Position numbers and translations under genes: made by a program
The notes under the pieces: model-generated
What the model was told of the DNA's origin: nothing
The model's database searches: none
What the model saw: only the letters and a program-made list of their open reading frames with translations
Assembly (NCBI GenBank): GCA_034429745.1
Contig: DAOUFY010000164.1
Location: 1-23,079 of the forward strand
Reading direction: 5' to 3'
Source of the DNA: JBAXBF01 sp034429745
GTDB lineage: Bacteria > Chloroflexota > Anaerolineae > Anaerolineales > DRKV01
Length of the DNA stretch: 23,079 nucleotides
Shown here: in pieces, positions 7,990-15,703 of the stretch
Layout: each line of letters opens with the position of its first letter
Position numbering within the stretch: position 1 is the stretch's first letter

Positions 7990-9102
7990 ATGATTGCACT
8001 AGAAAAACAGGACTTATATGACATCCTTTACGGATGTACCATTTTGGGCACTGGGGGTGGCGGTTCGCTTGAAGATGGATTGCGCCTTATAGATAAGGCA
8101 TTGCAACTTGGCAAACGTTTTCGATTGGTAGATTTTTCTGAAATTCCAGAAGACGCTTGGATAGCTACACCATACATGTGCGGCAGTGTTTCACCATCAA
8201 CACCTGAACTCGAAGCCCAGTATGCCAATTTGCCCGTTTTAGATGAGCCGGAGCCATACTTAGCTTATAAAGCCCTCGAAACATACTTTAGGCAGGAATT
8301 TTATGGGGTAATCTCAACTGAACTCGGTGGGGGGAATACAGCTGAAGCTTTTTATGTAGCAGCGCTACTTGACAAATACATTATTGATGCCGATCCAGCC
8401 GGCAGATCTGTGCCTGAATTATCACATTCCACTTATAATATTTTTAATCTGCCCATCTACCCTCTCGCATGTGCAAATATGTTCGGTGATGTCGCCATTC
8501 TACCAAAGGTAGTCAATGATCAACGTGCTGAAGCTCTTGTTCGAGCTATGGCAGTCGCCAGCAAGAATCGCATTGGCGTAGTTGATCACCCGGCCCAAGC
8601 TAAAGTAATGAAAGATAAAGTGATAAAAGGTGCAATTTCGTATGCTTGGTCTATCGGTAAAACCTATCGAAAAGCGAAAGAAAATGGCAAACGCGTTGCC
8701 TTGAGTATTGCAGAATTCACTAACGGGTACTTTCTATTTGAAGGAAAAATATCGAAATATCATTATGATACTCAAGCCGGTTTTACTGTTGGTGATGTCT
8801 ATATTGATGGGATAAATGAATATAAAGGCAGTGAATATCATATCTGGTTAAAAAATGAACATATCATAGCTTGGAGGGATGGGAAACCGGACATTACAGT
8901 GCCCGACTTAATCTGTCTTTTCAATGAGGAAACCAACGAACCGAACTTAAACCCTTACTTTCATCAAGGTATGCATGTTTCAATCGTTGGGATTCCAGCA
9001 CCAGCGGAATGGCGAACCCCCCGCGGCTTAGAACTTCTTAGCCCCTCCTACTTTGGTTATGATATAGAATATATTCCGGTTGAGGAAAAACACAGGAATT
9101 AG
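7990..9102 (+). CDS. DUF917 (S-methyl-thiohydantoin desulfurase-like) protein
   Basis: This 370-residue protein has the typical DUF917 features. These are an N-terminal glycine-rich ILGTGGGGSLEDG (18-30), ELGGGN (111-116), ADPAGRSVPE (134-143) and a C-terminal beta-rich domain (about 240-360) with VGDVYIDG and IWLKNEHI. Members are annotated as hydantoinase-related or S-methyl thiohydantoin desulfurase and often sit next to amide/hydantoin or peptide catabolism genes; few have been tested. CGGGAGA lies 6 bases before the ATG. The gene lies between the M29-like and the dehydrogenase-like genes with gaps of 23 and 5 bases, so the three are co-expressed. A role in opening or converting a cyclic amide or thiohydantoin-like ring is inference from the family name and context. 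Confidence 0.85.
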   Translation: MIALEKQDLYDILYGCTILGTGGGGSLEDGLRLIDKALQLGKRFRLVDFSEIPEDAWIATPYMCGSVSPSTPELEAQYANLPVLDEPEPYLAYKALETYFRQEFYGVISTELGGGNTAEAFYVAALLDKYIIDADPAGRSVPELSHSTYNIFNLPIYPLACANMFGDVAILPKVVNDQRAEALVRAMAVASKNRIGVVDHPAQAKVMKDKVIKGAISYAWSIGKTYRKAKENGKRVALSIAEFTNGYFLFEGKISKYHYDTQAGFTVGDVYIDGINEYKGSEYHIWLKNEHIIAWRDGKPDITVPDLICLFNEETNEPNLNPYFHQGMHVSIVGIPAPAEWRTPRGLELLSPSYFGYDIEYIPVEEKHRN

Positions 9103-9107
9103 TCAAT

Positions 9108-10274
9108 ATGAGCGTTTCATCAAAATACAAATACTTAATCATCGGTGCCGGCCGGCAAGGTACGGCTGCTGCCTATGATTTGGCTGTTTTCGGCAAAGCC
9201 TGCTCTATTACACTTGCTGATCGCGATCTCTCCACTGCACAGCGGGCTGCAGCCCGTTTAAACCGTATGCTGAATAAAGAAATTGTTCACGCAGCTGCCT
9301 TAGATGCTGCTGATTCTGAAGCTGTTCAGCGATTGATGCAAGGTAAAGATGCTGTTCTCAGTGCAGTGCCTTATTATTACAATCTCTTATTAACCGAAAT
9401 TGCTATACAAAACCATTGTCATTTTTGTGATATGGGCGGCAATACGGACATCGTTTGGAAGCAGCTGTCTCTTGACGATCAAGCCCAGCAAGCTTCTGTA
9501 AGTGTCATCCCAGATTGCGGAATGGGACCTGGTTTCATTAATAATTTAGGTGCTTATGCTCTTTCTCTGCTCGACAAGGTAACTGAGGTAATTATCTATG
9601 ATGCTGGCTTGCCCCAACAAATGCAGCCGCCTTGGTATTACCAAAGCACCTTTAATTTGAATGGCTTAACCAATGAAATGGACGGAAAAGCAGTTGTGCT
9701 ACGCAATGGAGAAATAGCTTACATAGATACCCTCAGCGAACCAGAACTCATTGATATTCCCGGCATCGGAACATTAGAAGCCGACCTCATTTCCGGAGGC
9801 GCATCTACTCCCCCATGGAGTTTCAAAGGTAAACTTCAGCGCTATGAAAATAAAACTTTACGTCATCCAAAACATTGGGAATGGATGCGCGCATACAAAG
9901 CTCTAGGCTTATTTTCCGAAAAACCCATCCGTTTAAGTGCAGGCGAAGTAATCCCGCGCGAACTATTTCATATCCTGCTTGGTGAAAAAATCAACGCTCC
10001 ATTTATAAAAGACATGGCAATCATTTATGTTAAATTATGCGGAATACACAACGGTAAACAAGCTGTACGCTATATTCAGCTCATAGATTATTTCGATGAA
10101 AAAACAGGTTTTACCGCAATGGAGCGATTGACAGGATGGCATTGTGCAATCATCATGCAACTTCAAGTTGATAAAAAAATATCCCCAGGCGCAAAGCCAG
10201 TTGAACTTGCTGTTGATCCTCAACTCATTATTGATGAATTTGCCAAACGCAAGATTGAGACTCGCATTCTCTAA
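9108..10274 (+). CDS. Saccharopine/lysine 6-dehydrogenase-like NAD-dependent oxidoreductase
   Basis: This 388-residue protein has an N-terminal Rossmann fold with GAGRQG (13-18) and an acidic residue after the second strand (LADRD, Asp38), which favours NAD over NADP. AVLSAVPYYYN (82-92) and the family segment PDCGMGPGF (135-143) mark the saccharopine dehydrogenase/lysine 6-dehydrogenase/carboxynorspermidine synthase group. Such enzymes oxidise or form C-N bonds at an amino acid side chain. The length matches lysine 6-dehydrogenase-like proteins. ACAGGAA precedes the ATG, and only 5 bases separate it from the DUF917 gene. As the last gene of the transporter operon it may carry out the redox step on the imported, ring-opened amino compound. 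The substrate is not determinable here. Confidence 0.82.
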   Translation: MSVSSKYKYLIIGAGRQGTAAAYDLAVFGKACSITLADRDLSTAQRAAARLNRMLNKEIVHAAALDAADSEAVQRLMQGKDAVLSAVPYYYNLLLTEIAIQNHCHFCDMGGNTDIVWKQLSLDDQAQQASVSVIPDCGMGPGFINNLGAYALSLLDKVTEVIIYDAGLPQQMQPPWYYQSTFNLNGLTNEMDGKAVVLRNGEIAYIDTLSEPELIDIPGIGTLEADLISGGASTPPWSFKGKLQRYENKTLRHPKHWEWMRAYKALGLFSEKPIRLSAGEVIPRELFHILLGEKINAPFIKDMAIIYVKLCGIHNGKQAVRYIQLIDYFDEKTGFTAMERLTGWHCAIIMQLQVDKKISPGAKPVELAVDPQLIIDEFAKRKIETRIL

Positions 10275-10283
10275 GTTTTGTTG

Positions 10284-10289
10284 TATAAT
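10284..10289 (+). promoter_or_regulatory. Candidate -10 element upstream of the dedA-family gene
   Basis: A perfect TATAAT lies in the 54-base gap after the dehydrogenase gene, 39 bases before the DedA start. No good -35 is found at normal spacing, so this is a consensus match of moderate weight. It would separate the DedA/GT4/hydrolase set from the catabolic operon. Confidence 0.35.
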
Positions 10290-10328
10290 TAGTATTAGTT
10301 ATTCCGAAGAACACCTTGTGCGGATATT

Positions 10329-10991
10329 ATGATTAACTTGCTCGATTTGGTTCATAGCTTCTGGCTGACTAGTGAAGGGGGCGTTTGGATTATTAATCCC
10401 AGTATAATGCATTATATCGTCCTCGCTATCCTGGTTGCAGTAGAAGGTCCACTAATGACTTTGCTTGGTGCGGCAGCTTCCTCTGCCGGCTTTATGCAGC
10501 CAGGATGGGTCTTTATCGCAGCTGCTGCAGGCAACCTATCTGCTGATCTCATTTGGTTTTCAGTAGGCTACCTCGGCAAAATTGAATGGGCATATCAATA
10601 TGGAAATTGGCTAGGACTAAAACGCCAGCATATCGAAAAAATCCAAGCTCATATTCATTCTCACGCAGCTAAAGTCCTCTTTTTGGCTAAATTATCCGCA
10701 GGCCTGATGATACCTTCTCTCATCGCAGCCGGGCTGGCTAAAGTACCTATAAAAAAATGGCTGCCGGCTTTACTCGTTGGCGAAACATTATGGACTGGCT
10801 CATTAGTGCTCTGTGGGTACTATGCAACCGAAGCAATAAAACAAGTTGAAAAAGGTGTTCATTACATCGGCATTGGTGTATCCATACTTCTCATCCTGGG
10901 GATTGGCATTTGGGTTATTCGACACTTCATCAAAGAAGATAAAGACATTGTGGAGATTAACAATGACTCTGCCAACACAGTCCTTCATTAA
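10329..10991 (+). CDS. DedA/VTT-family membrane protein
   Basis: This 220-residue polytopic membrane protein of the DedA (VTT/SNARE-associated) superfamily is about the usual length. The membrane-embedded segment with the conserved Glu and Gly (VAVEGPLMTLLGAAASSAG, about 36-54) is followed by GNLSADLIWFSVGYLG (about 68-83), the soluble basic helix, and the second re-entrant region KLSAGLMIPSLIAAGLA (about 118-134). One or two C-terminal spans follow and then a charged cytoplasmic tail. DedA proteins are implicated in flipping undecaprenyl phosphate or phospholipids and in proton-motive-force homeostasis. The ribosome site is weak (CGGA). The next gene, a glycosyltransferase, is 53 bases downstream, consistent with an envelope-lipid theme but not proof of it. 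Confidence 0.85.
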   Translation: MINLLDLVHSFWLTSEGGVWIINPSIMHYIVLAILVAVEGPLMTLLGAAASSAGFMQPGWVFIAAAAGNLSADLIWFSVGYLGKIEWAYQYGNWLGLKRQHIEKIQAHIHSHAAKVLFLAKLSAGLMIPSLIAAGLAKVPIKKWLPALLVGETLWTGSLVLCGYYATEAIKQVEKGVHYIGIGVSILLILGIGIWVIRHFIKEDKDIVEINNDSANTVLH

Positions 10992-11044
10992 CGTTTTCAC
11001 TATTTTCCCTTTTTCATGAACTAACCTACGGAGAAAATCTTATC

Positions 11045-12289
11045 ATGCGCATCCTCATTGCCAGTTCCACCTACGCGCCATTTTCTAATGGACAAGCAAT
11101 TTTTACTTCTAACTTAGCTGAGCAGCTAGCAAAATTTCACTCTGTAAGTGTTATTGTACCTTCAGATCAAGGTCAAACTTATCGTACTCAAAAAAATGGA
11201 GTAGATGTTCAATATCTATGGACGATAGGACTTAGCTTTTTACATCCCGATGCACTCTATACCCCTTTCCCCGCTGGCATTATCCATCAAACCATCAAAA
11301 GGTTTAAACCAGATATTGTTCATATTCAAGATCATTACCCATTATGCTACTATGTATATTACATTGCTAAACATTACGGGTTAAAAGTTATCGGTACCAA
11401 TCACTTTGTTCCTGAAAATATTGCTCCAGTAATGCCAGCCCTTGCAAAATTTAAAAAATCATTTGATGGTTTGCTTTGGTCTTGGATGCTTTTTCTATAT
11501 AGACGTCTAGACCTTGTAACTGCCCAATCGAAAGTAGCCGTAAAGATACTCCAAGACAAAGGATTAAACGTTCATCCACAACCCATTACCTGCGGAGTCA
11601 ATCTCGATCGGTTTTATCCGGATCCTACCATCAACCGTTCTACTTGGAGAAGGAGATACGGTTTGGATCCTAAAAAGGTTGTTTTCCTTTTTGTCGGACG
11701 AGTAGATGGAGAAAAACGATTGGATGTCATCATCAAAGCTCTTCACAAATTAAAACGAAAAGATATCCAATTTGCCATTGCCGGCCGAGGGGCTAATCTA
11801 AGCAAATTAAGTGAGCTGGTTGATCAATTAAAGCTTTACGACGAAGTGCGCTTTACAGGTTATATCCCAAATGACCACCTTCCCGCCTTGCTCAATAGTG
11901 TTGATATTTTTACCATGCCTAGCCAAGCAGAACTCCTTAGTATAGCAACATTAGAAGCTATGGCAACAGGTCGCCCTGTTCTTCTTGCCGATGCTTTAGC
12001 TTTGCCAGAACTGGTAACTGAGGGAGAAAATGGGTTCTTGTTTAAATCCGGCGATGTGGATCAAGCTGCTGAAAAAATGGCATATTTAGCTGATCACCCA
12101 GAATTATGGGAGCAAATGGGCGCAGCCAGCTTAGAACGAGCAAAAAAGCATAGTTTGGATCATATGCGTGCGGGTTTTGAAACGATTTATCAGCAGGTAT
12201 TAGAAGAATCTCCACTTCTCAACCCAAATGAGTACCCCCAGAAATCTAAAAAGAAGCGATCTATACCATCCCAAGAATCACTTCAATAA
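11045..12289 (+). CDS. Glycosyltransferase family 4 (GT-B), glycolipid-type
   Basis: This 414-residue retaining GT-B glycosyltransferase has an N-terminal acceptor domain with the glycine-containing loop (TYAPFSNGQAIF, residues 9-20) and KPDIVHIQDHYPL (88-100). The donor domain starts near residue 210 with VVFLFVGRVDGEKRLD (212-227). The sugar-nucleotide EX7E motif is visible as Glu296 and Glu304 in AELLSIATLEAMATGRPV. The layout resembles diacylglycerol glucosyltransferases and phosphatidylinositol mannosyltransferases, so synthesis of a membrane glycolipid is likely, but the donor and acceptor are not readable. The last 25 or so residues are a basic, probably disordered tail (KSKKKR). CGGAG is upstream of the ATG. 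A shared operon with the DedA gene fits an envelope role. Confidence 0.88.
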   Translation: MRILIASSTYAPFSNGQAIFTSNLAEQLAKFHSVSVIVPSDQGQTYRTQKNGVDVQYLWTIGLSFLHPDALYTPFPAGIIHQTIKRFKPDIVHIQDHYPLCYYVYYIAKHYGLKVIGTNHFVPENIAPVMPALAKFKKSFDGLLWSWMLFLYRRLDLVTAQSKVAVKILQDKGLNVHPQPITCGVNLDRFYPDPTINRSTWRRRYGLDPKKVVFLFVGRVDGEKRLDVIIKALHKLKRKDIQFAIAGRGANLSKLSELVDQLKLYDEVRFTGYIPNDHLPALLNSVDIFTMPSQAELLSIATLEAMATGRPVLLADALALPELVTEGENGFLFKSGDVDQAAEKMAYLADHPELWEQMGAASLERAKKHSLDHMRAGFETIYQQVLEESPLLNPNEYPQKSKKKRSIPSQESLQ

Positions 12290-12327
12290 TCGTTAATATC
12301 TTGAATTTTGAGAAAGGAAAGAATACT

Positions 12328-12969
12328 TTGTTGTCTATTAAGCCTTTAATCCTTGGAGCGTTACAGACCAATTGCTATATCCTTCACGACCAAGAAAGCC
12401 AAACCGCTGTGGTTGTTGACCCCGCGGATGATACACCCAAAATTCTTCAAGAGTTAAATCTTCTTCATGCCCATTTGCAAGAGATATGGATCACCCATGC
12501 CCATTTTGATCACATTGGCGCTGCACATTCATTGGCAAGCGCTTTTAATCAAGTACCCATTGCGCTCCATCCCGACGACCTTCCGTTATGGAAAATGGAT
12601 GGCGGAGCGCCTTTATTCGGTTTGCCAATGAAAGCAGGCCCGGAACCACAAAAATTGTTAAGCCACAACTGTAGCTTGAACTTAGGCAACTACACCTTTA
12701 AAGTGCTGCATATTCCAGGTCATACACCAGGACACGTTGTGTATTATTGTGCAGAACAACAGGTCTTGCTCAGCGGAGATGTTTTGTTTAAGGGGGGAGT
12801 CGGCAGAACAGATCTACCTGGCGGTAGTTGGCAGCAATTAATGAATGGCATCAGGCAGCATCTATTAATACTGCCTGATGAAACACTCGTTTATCCAGGA
12901 CATGGACCCGAAACTTCAATCGGTACGGAAAAAATAGAAAACCCGTTTTTAGGCGGAGATGTTATTTAG
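12328..12969 (+). CDS. MBL-fold metallo-hydrolase, glyoxalase II-like
   Basis: This protein is 213 residues from TTG 12328, chosen because AAAGGA at 12313-12318 is 9 bases upstream. An earlier TTG at 12301 would place that site inside the gene, and TTG 12331 is also possible. The metallo-beta-lactamase metal-binding motifs are complete: THAHFDH (56-62), HTPGH with His132, SGD with Asp151 and PGHG with His192. GRTDLPGG and the C-terminal TEKIENPFL are typical of the YcbL/glyoxalase II-like group, which hydrolyse thioesters such as S-lactoylglutathione or related low-molecular-weight thiol adducts. The protein is cytoplasmic. Its last 8 bases overlap the end of rny on the other strand, so the two genes converge with no spacer. 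Confidence 0.87.
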   Translation: MLSIKPLILGALQTNCYILHDQESQTAVVVDPADDTPKILQELNLLHAHLQEIWITHAHFDHIGAAHSLASAFNQVPIALHPDDLPLWKMDGGAPLFGLPMKAGPEPQKLLSHNCSLNLGNYTFKVLHIPGHTPGHVVYYCAEQQVLLSGDVLFKGGVGRTDLPGGSWQQLMNGIRQHLLILPDETLVYPGHGPETSIGTEKIENPFLGGDVI

Positions 12970-14512
12970 CGTAATCTACAGCTCTAGTTTCCCGAATAAC
13001 AGTAACCTTGATCTGTCCCGGATATTGCAAGGATTCTTCAACCTCCTTAGCAATGTTCTTTGCCAACTGAATGGCAGCCAAATCATCAATTTCTTCCGGC
13101 CGAACAAAAATTCGAATCTCCCTGCCGGCTTGTAAAGCATATGACGAGCTTACTCCTTTTTGGGAATTGGCAATATCTTCCAATGCCCGTACTCGCTGAA
13201 TGTATTGCTCCAGTGATTCGCGCCGCGCCCCTGGCCGAGCACCAGAAATTGCATCGGCTGCTTCAACAATAACGGCTTCCAGACTTTCCTGTGTAGTTTC
13301 ATGATGATGAGCAGCAATAGCATTGGCTACCTTTGCTTTTACTCCATACCGGCGGACAAATTCTGACCCAATGAGAGCGTGGGTACCTTCAAAATTATGG
13401 TCCATTGCTTTGCCTATATCATGAAGTAAGGCTGCTAGTTTGGCCACCTCTACATCCGCCCCAACTTCGGCTGCAATCATTGCCGCGATCTTGGATGTCT
13501 CCACTGCATGTGCCAATTGATTCTGACCATATGAGGTGCGGAACTTTAATCTGCCTAGCATCTTAACAATTTCTGGGTGCAAACCTGTTACCTTCGCTTC
13601 ATAAATTGCTTCTTCCCCTGCCTCAATGATTTCTTTCTCAATCTCTTTTCTTTCATCTTGGAGTACCTTTTCAATGTAAGCGGGGTGAATACGCCCATCA
13701 ATAACAAGTTTCTCCAACGCTCGGCGGGCAACCTCGCGTCGAACTGGATCGAAGCAGGAGATAATAACAGCATCCGGCGTATCATCCACAATCACATCTA
13801 CACCAGCGGCTTGCTCAAAAGCTTGAATGTTGCGTCCATTACGGCCAATAATCCTTCCTTTCATTTCATCCGATGGGAGTTGAACCGTTTTGGTTGTGGT
13901 CTCGGCTACATGTTCTGAAGCTACTCGCTGAATAGCATCTGTGATGATTCGCTTAGCTCTATTCTCCCCTTCTTCACGGGCTTCCGCCTCTATTTGACGA
14001 ATGATCTTTGCCATCTCATCGCGGGCTTCTTTTTCAACTTTTTCCAACAATACCTTGCGAGCTTCATCAACTGTCATTTGAGATATACGCGTCAATTCCT
14101 CCATCTCCTGCATGCGTATTTTCTCAATTTCGTTAGCGCGTTTGTCTAATGCACTTTGTCTTTTATTCAACTCCTGCTGACGCCGCTCAACTTTGTCCAA
14201 CAATGAATCAAGATTTTCGCGCCTCTGTTGTAACCGGTCTTCCTCGCGCGATATTTCAATTCTTCGCCTCGCAATCTCTTTTTCAGCGGCTTCACGCAGT
14301 GCAATCGCCTCATTCTGCGCTTGAAGCTCTATCTTCATCGCTTCTTCTTTCGCCTTCTCAATGAGCTGATGTGCTTCACGTTGCCCTTTTTGAATGGCTG
14401 CTCGTACTTGGTAATGCTTAATCACGTAACCTATTGCCACGCCGATGAGAAGCATTATTATGTCAATGATGACAAAAATGAAAAATGGTGCATTTAGTGG
14501 CATTGTATTCAT
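12962..14512 (-). CDS. rny: Ribonuclease Y
   Basis: This 516-residue protein matches the full RNase Y layout. There is an N-terminal membrane anchor (residues 9-33), a long charged coiled coil (about 40-200), a KH RNA-binding domain with GRIIGRNGRNI (219-229), and an HD hydrolase domain with HAVETS (335-340) and LLHDIGKAMD (362-371; His364-Asp365 bind metal), ending in the conserved C-terminal region. RNase Y is the membrane-bound endonuclease that starts mRNA decay in many bacteria that lack RNase E. AGGAAATG precedes the start. The gene lies 76 bases downstream of recX on the same strand and is probably co-transcribed with it. Its 3' end overlaps the convergent hydrolase gene by 8 bases. 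Confidence 0.97.
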   Translation of the reverse strand: MNTMPLNAPFFIFVIIDIIMLLIGVAIGYVIKHYQVRAAIQKGQREAHQLIEKAKEEAMKIELQAQNEAIALREAAEKEIARRRIEISREEDRLQQRRENLDSLLDKVERRQQELNKRQSALDKRANEIEKIRMQEMEELTRISQMTVDEARKVLLEKVEKEARDEMAKIIRQIEAEAREEGENRAKRIITDAIQRVASEHVAETTTKTVQLPSDEMKGRIIGRNGRNIQAFEQAAGVDVIVDDTPDAVIISCFDPVRREVARRALEKLVIDGRIHPAYIEKVLQDERKEIEKEIIEAGEEAIYEAKVTGLHPEIVKMLGRLKFRTSYGQNQLAHAVETSKIAAMIAAEVGADVEVAKLAALLHDIGKAMDHNFEGTHALIGSEFVRRYGVKAKVANAIAAHHHETTQESLEAVIVEAADAISGARPGARRESLEQYIQRVRALEDIANSQKGVSSSYALQAGREIRIFVRPEEIDDLAAIQLAKNIAKEVEESLQYPGQIKVTVIRETRAVDYAK

Positions 14513-14588
14513 GGCTTCATTTCCTATTCCTAGTCTATATCGTTATAATGATAAAATTTCGATAAATAATAATAATACATCGTTTTAT

Positions 14589-15227
14589 TTATTGTACTTC
14601 TTGCCAAGCTTCTTGAACAACTTCTCGCACAACGTCATAAGAAAAACCGCGTCGCAAGAGAGCCTGGCTTAACCGAAAAGAAAATTTTTGTTTATCCAAC
14701 CCATAATATCTTTTTATTAGTTTCTGAATTGTCTGTCTTGCGTATTCCTTTTCGTTTGGCATTAAGTCTTTGGTTTTCTGTTCAATAACCTCCTCTGAAA
14801 TTCCTAATCGTTTTAACTCGTAAAATAATTTTCTTCCACCCATCGGATGATTCTGAAATCGGCTTTCAATGTAATTTGTCGCAAAACGTTCATCATCTTC
14901 TATCAACTGCTGTGAAAGGCACTTTTCTATGGTTTCTAAAATCACCTTTTCGGAAAACGATTTGCTTTGCAAGTAATGACGCAATTCTGCAATTGTGCGC
15001 GGTCGTATGCCTATATACCTAATAGCCTTTTGATAAGCCTTTGTTTTTTCATCTTCAGCTAAAAGTTCACTAATTTCTTCCTCGCTTAAAGGCTTACCCA
15101 CATACAGCATCGCAGCAAGCATTCCATCCAATCCAAAGGCAAAATTTCCATCAATGAAAACATTCACCCGTTTGGCATTCTTTTCTTGTGGTGTAATCGC
15201 TGTAATAATACCTTTCATCTTCCTCAT
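14589..15227 (-). CDS. recX: Recombination regulator RecX
   Basis: This 212-residue protein has the RecX pattern. A basic beta-rich N-terminus (KRVNVFIDGNFAFGL, about 19-33) is followed by repeated three-helix modules: AIRYIGIRPRTIAELRHYL (about 68-86), the DDERFATNYIESRF region (about 111-124) and a C-terminal SQALLRRGFSYDVVREVV (about 187-204). RecX binds the RecA filament and limits or modulates strand exchange. The start may be ATG 15227 or ATG 15218; neither has a normally spaced Shine-Dalgarno (GAGG is only 3 bases before the second). Uniquely here, an intrinsic terminator ends 5 bases upstream of the first ATG, so expression requires readthrough or an overlooked promoter. recA is not in the window. 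Confidence 0.92.
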   Translation of the reverse strand: MRKMKGIITAITPQEKNAKRVNVFIDGNFAFGLDGMLAAMLYVGKPLSEEEISELLAEDEKTKAYQKAIRYIGIRPRTIAELRHYLQSKSFSEKVILETIEKCLSQQLIEDDERFATNYIESRFQNHPMGGRKLFYELKRLGISEEVIEQKTKDLMPNEKEYARQTIQKLIKRYYGLDKQKFSFRLSQALLRRGFSYDVVREVVQEAWQEVQ

Positions 15228-15232
15228 AAAAC

Positions 15233-15264
15233 AAAAAAACCGTAAAGAGATGTTCTCTCCACGG
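15233..15264 (-). terminator. Strong intrinsic terminator directly before recX
   Basis: Read on the minus strand, CCGTGGAGAGA (15264-15254) pairs with TCTCTTTACGG (15250-15240) as an 11-bp stem including two G-U pairs. The loop is ACA and seven T follow (15239-15233). This is a textbook Rho-independent terminator for leftward transcription. It must end an RNA started upstream on the minus strand, and no protein gene lies there. Confidence 0.85.
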
Positions 15265-15627
15265 CCTCACTATCTTAGGATTCTATTACTTCTTCCCACA
15301 ACGAGAAGTTTTAAATTTTATATTACGCGTCTAACCATTCTATATGGTTACTTGAATCATCGTATGCAAGGTTTTGCCTTTACTTTACTTTTACTCATTA
15401 ATTGGTGCAAACTTTTTCGCTTCATTTCTCCTATAGCTGTTGCACACCTTTAATTACTAAAAATGATAATTATAGCTCAACTAATCCCCAATACACGATT
15501 CAACATAATTCCACTATAAGAATGGTTTTCCACTCGCGTCAAATAAACGCGTCTCTATCCTTTAATGCCGTGCTTCCAACAATCTCTTTTCATTATGTGA
15601 AACCTGCGTTTAAGCCAATGTTTCACA
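15233..15627 (-). ncRNA. Candidate structured RNA of about 390 nt (independent sRNA or recX leader)
   Basis: No convincing protein is coded here, but the minus strand folds as a consistent nested structure by hand. TGTGAAAC (15627-15620) pairs with GTTTCACA (15603-15596) at the 5' end, beginning where a start of transcription is expected from TATAAT at 15639-15634. A long imperfect arm is then formed by AGGAT 15561-15557 with ATCCT 15281-15277, TTTAT 15547-15543 with ATAAA 15321-15317, ACGCG 15539-15535 with CGCGT 15329-15325, AACCATTCT 15527-15519 with AGAATGGTT 15341-15333, ATA/TGG with CCATAT (15347-15342), and TTGAATC 15503-15497 with GATTCAA 15358-15352. Its inner end is capped by TAATT/GTGCAA with TTGCAC/AATTA (15456-15399). 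A 6-bp hairpin (ACTTCT/AGAAGT) and the terminator close the 3' end. I see no RNase P, tmRNA or SRP motifs; a 6S-like RNA is one possibility. The identity is unknown. Confidence 0.6.
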
Positions 15628-15633
15628 ATTACA

Positions 15634-15639
15634 ATTATA
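15634..15639 (-). promoter_or_regulatory. Candidate -10 element for the structured RNA
   Basis: On the minus strand a perfect TATAAT (preceded by GTG) lies 7 bases before the first base of the 5' hairpin, the ideal distance for a start site. No recognisable -35 is present; the upstream DNA is very AT-rich. The spacing to both the hairpin and the downstream terminator is the main support. Confidence 0.4.
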
Positions 15640-15659
15640 CACGAAAATTGATAAATTAT

Positions 15660-15683
15660 ATAAATAAATGGATAAATAAATGA
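15660..15683. repeat. Two tandem 12-bp AT-rich repeats
   Basis: ATAAATAAATGG (15660-15671) is followed directly by ATAAATAAATGA (15672-15683), differing only in the last base. They lie in the non-coding region between the candidate RNA promoter and the M28 gene. They could be an UP-like or protein-binding tract, or simple chance in AT-rich DNA. Confidence 0.5.
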
Positions 15684-15703
15684 TGAGAGACATTAATTAC
15701 AGA

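Noticed and set aside
13060..14364. Several plus-strand frames of 70-113 codons across rny
   Set aside because: They are antisense to an unambiguous rny gene, have no family features and no ribosome sites.
15362..15430. A 22-codon minus-strand frame (MKRKSLHQLM...) after TAGGAGAA inside the candidate RNA
   Set aside because: The purine-rich site is only 2 bases from the ATG, the peptide is merely Lys-rich and it falls in the loop and arm of the folded RNA. It is too weak to list as a gene, though a leader peptide is not excluded.
15233..15627. Identification of the structured RNA as tmRNA or RNase P RNA (size fits both)
   Set aside because: There is no tRNA-like 3' end with CCA or tag reading frame for tmRNA, and no GAGGAAAGTCC-type core for RNase P RNA.
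15154..15683. Two overlapping plus-strand open frames of 99 and 93 codons in the gap after recX
   Set aside because: Composition is erratic, no ribosome site precedes them, one overlaps recX and both lie antisense to the structured RNA; they look like chance open frames.
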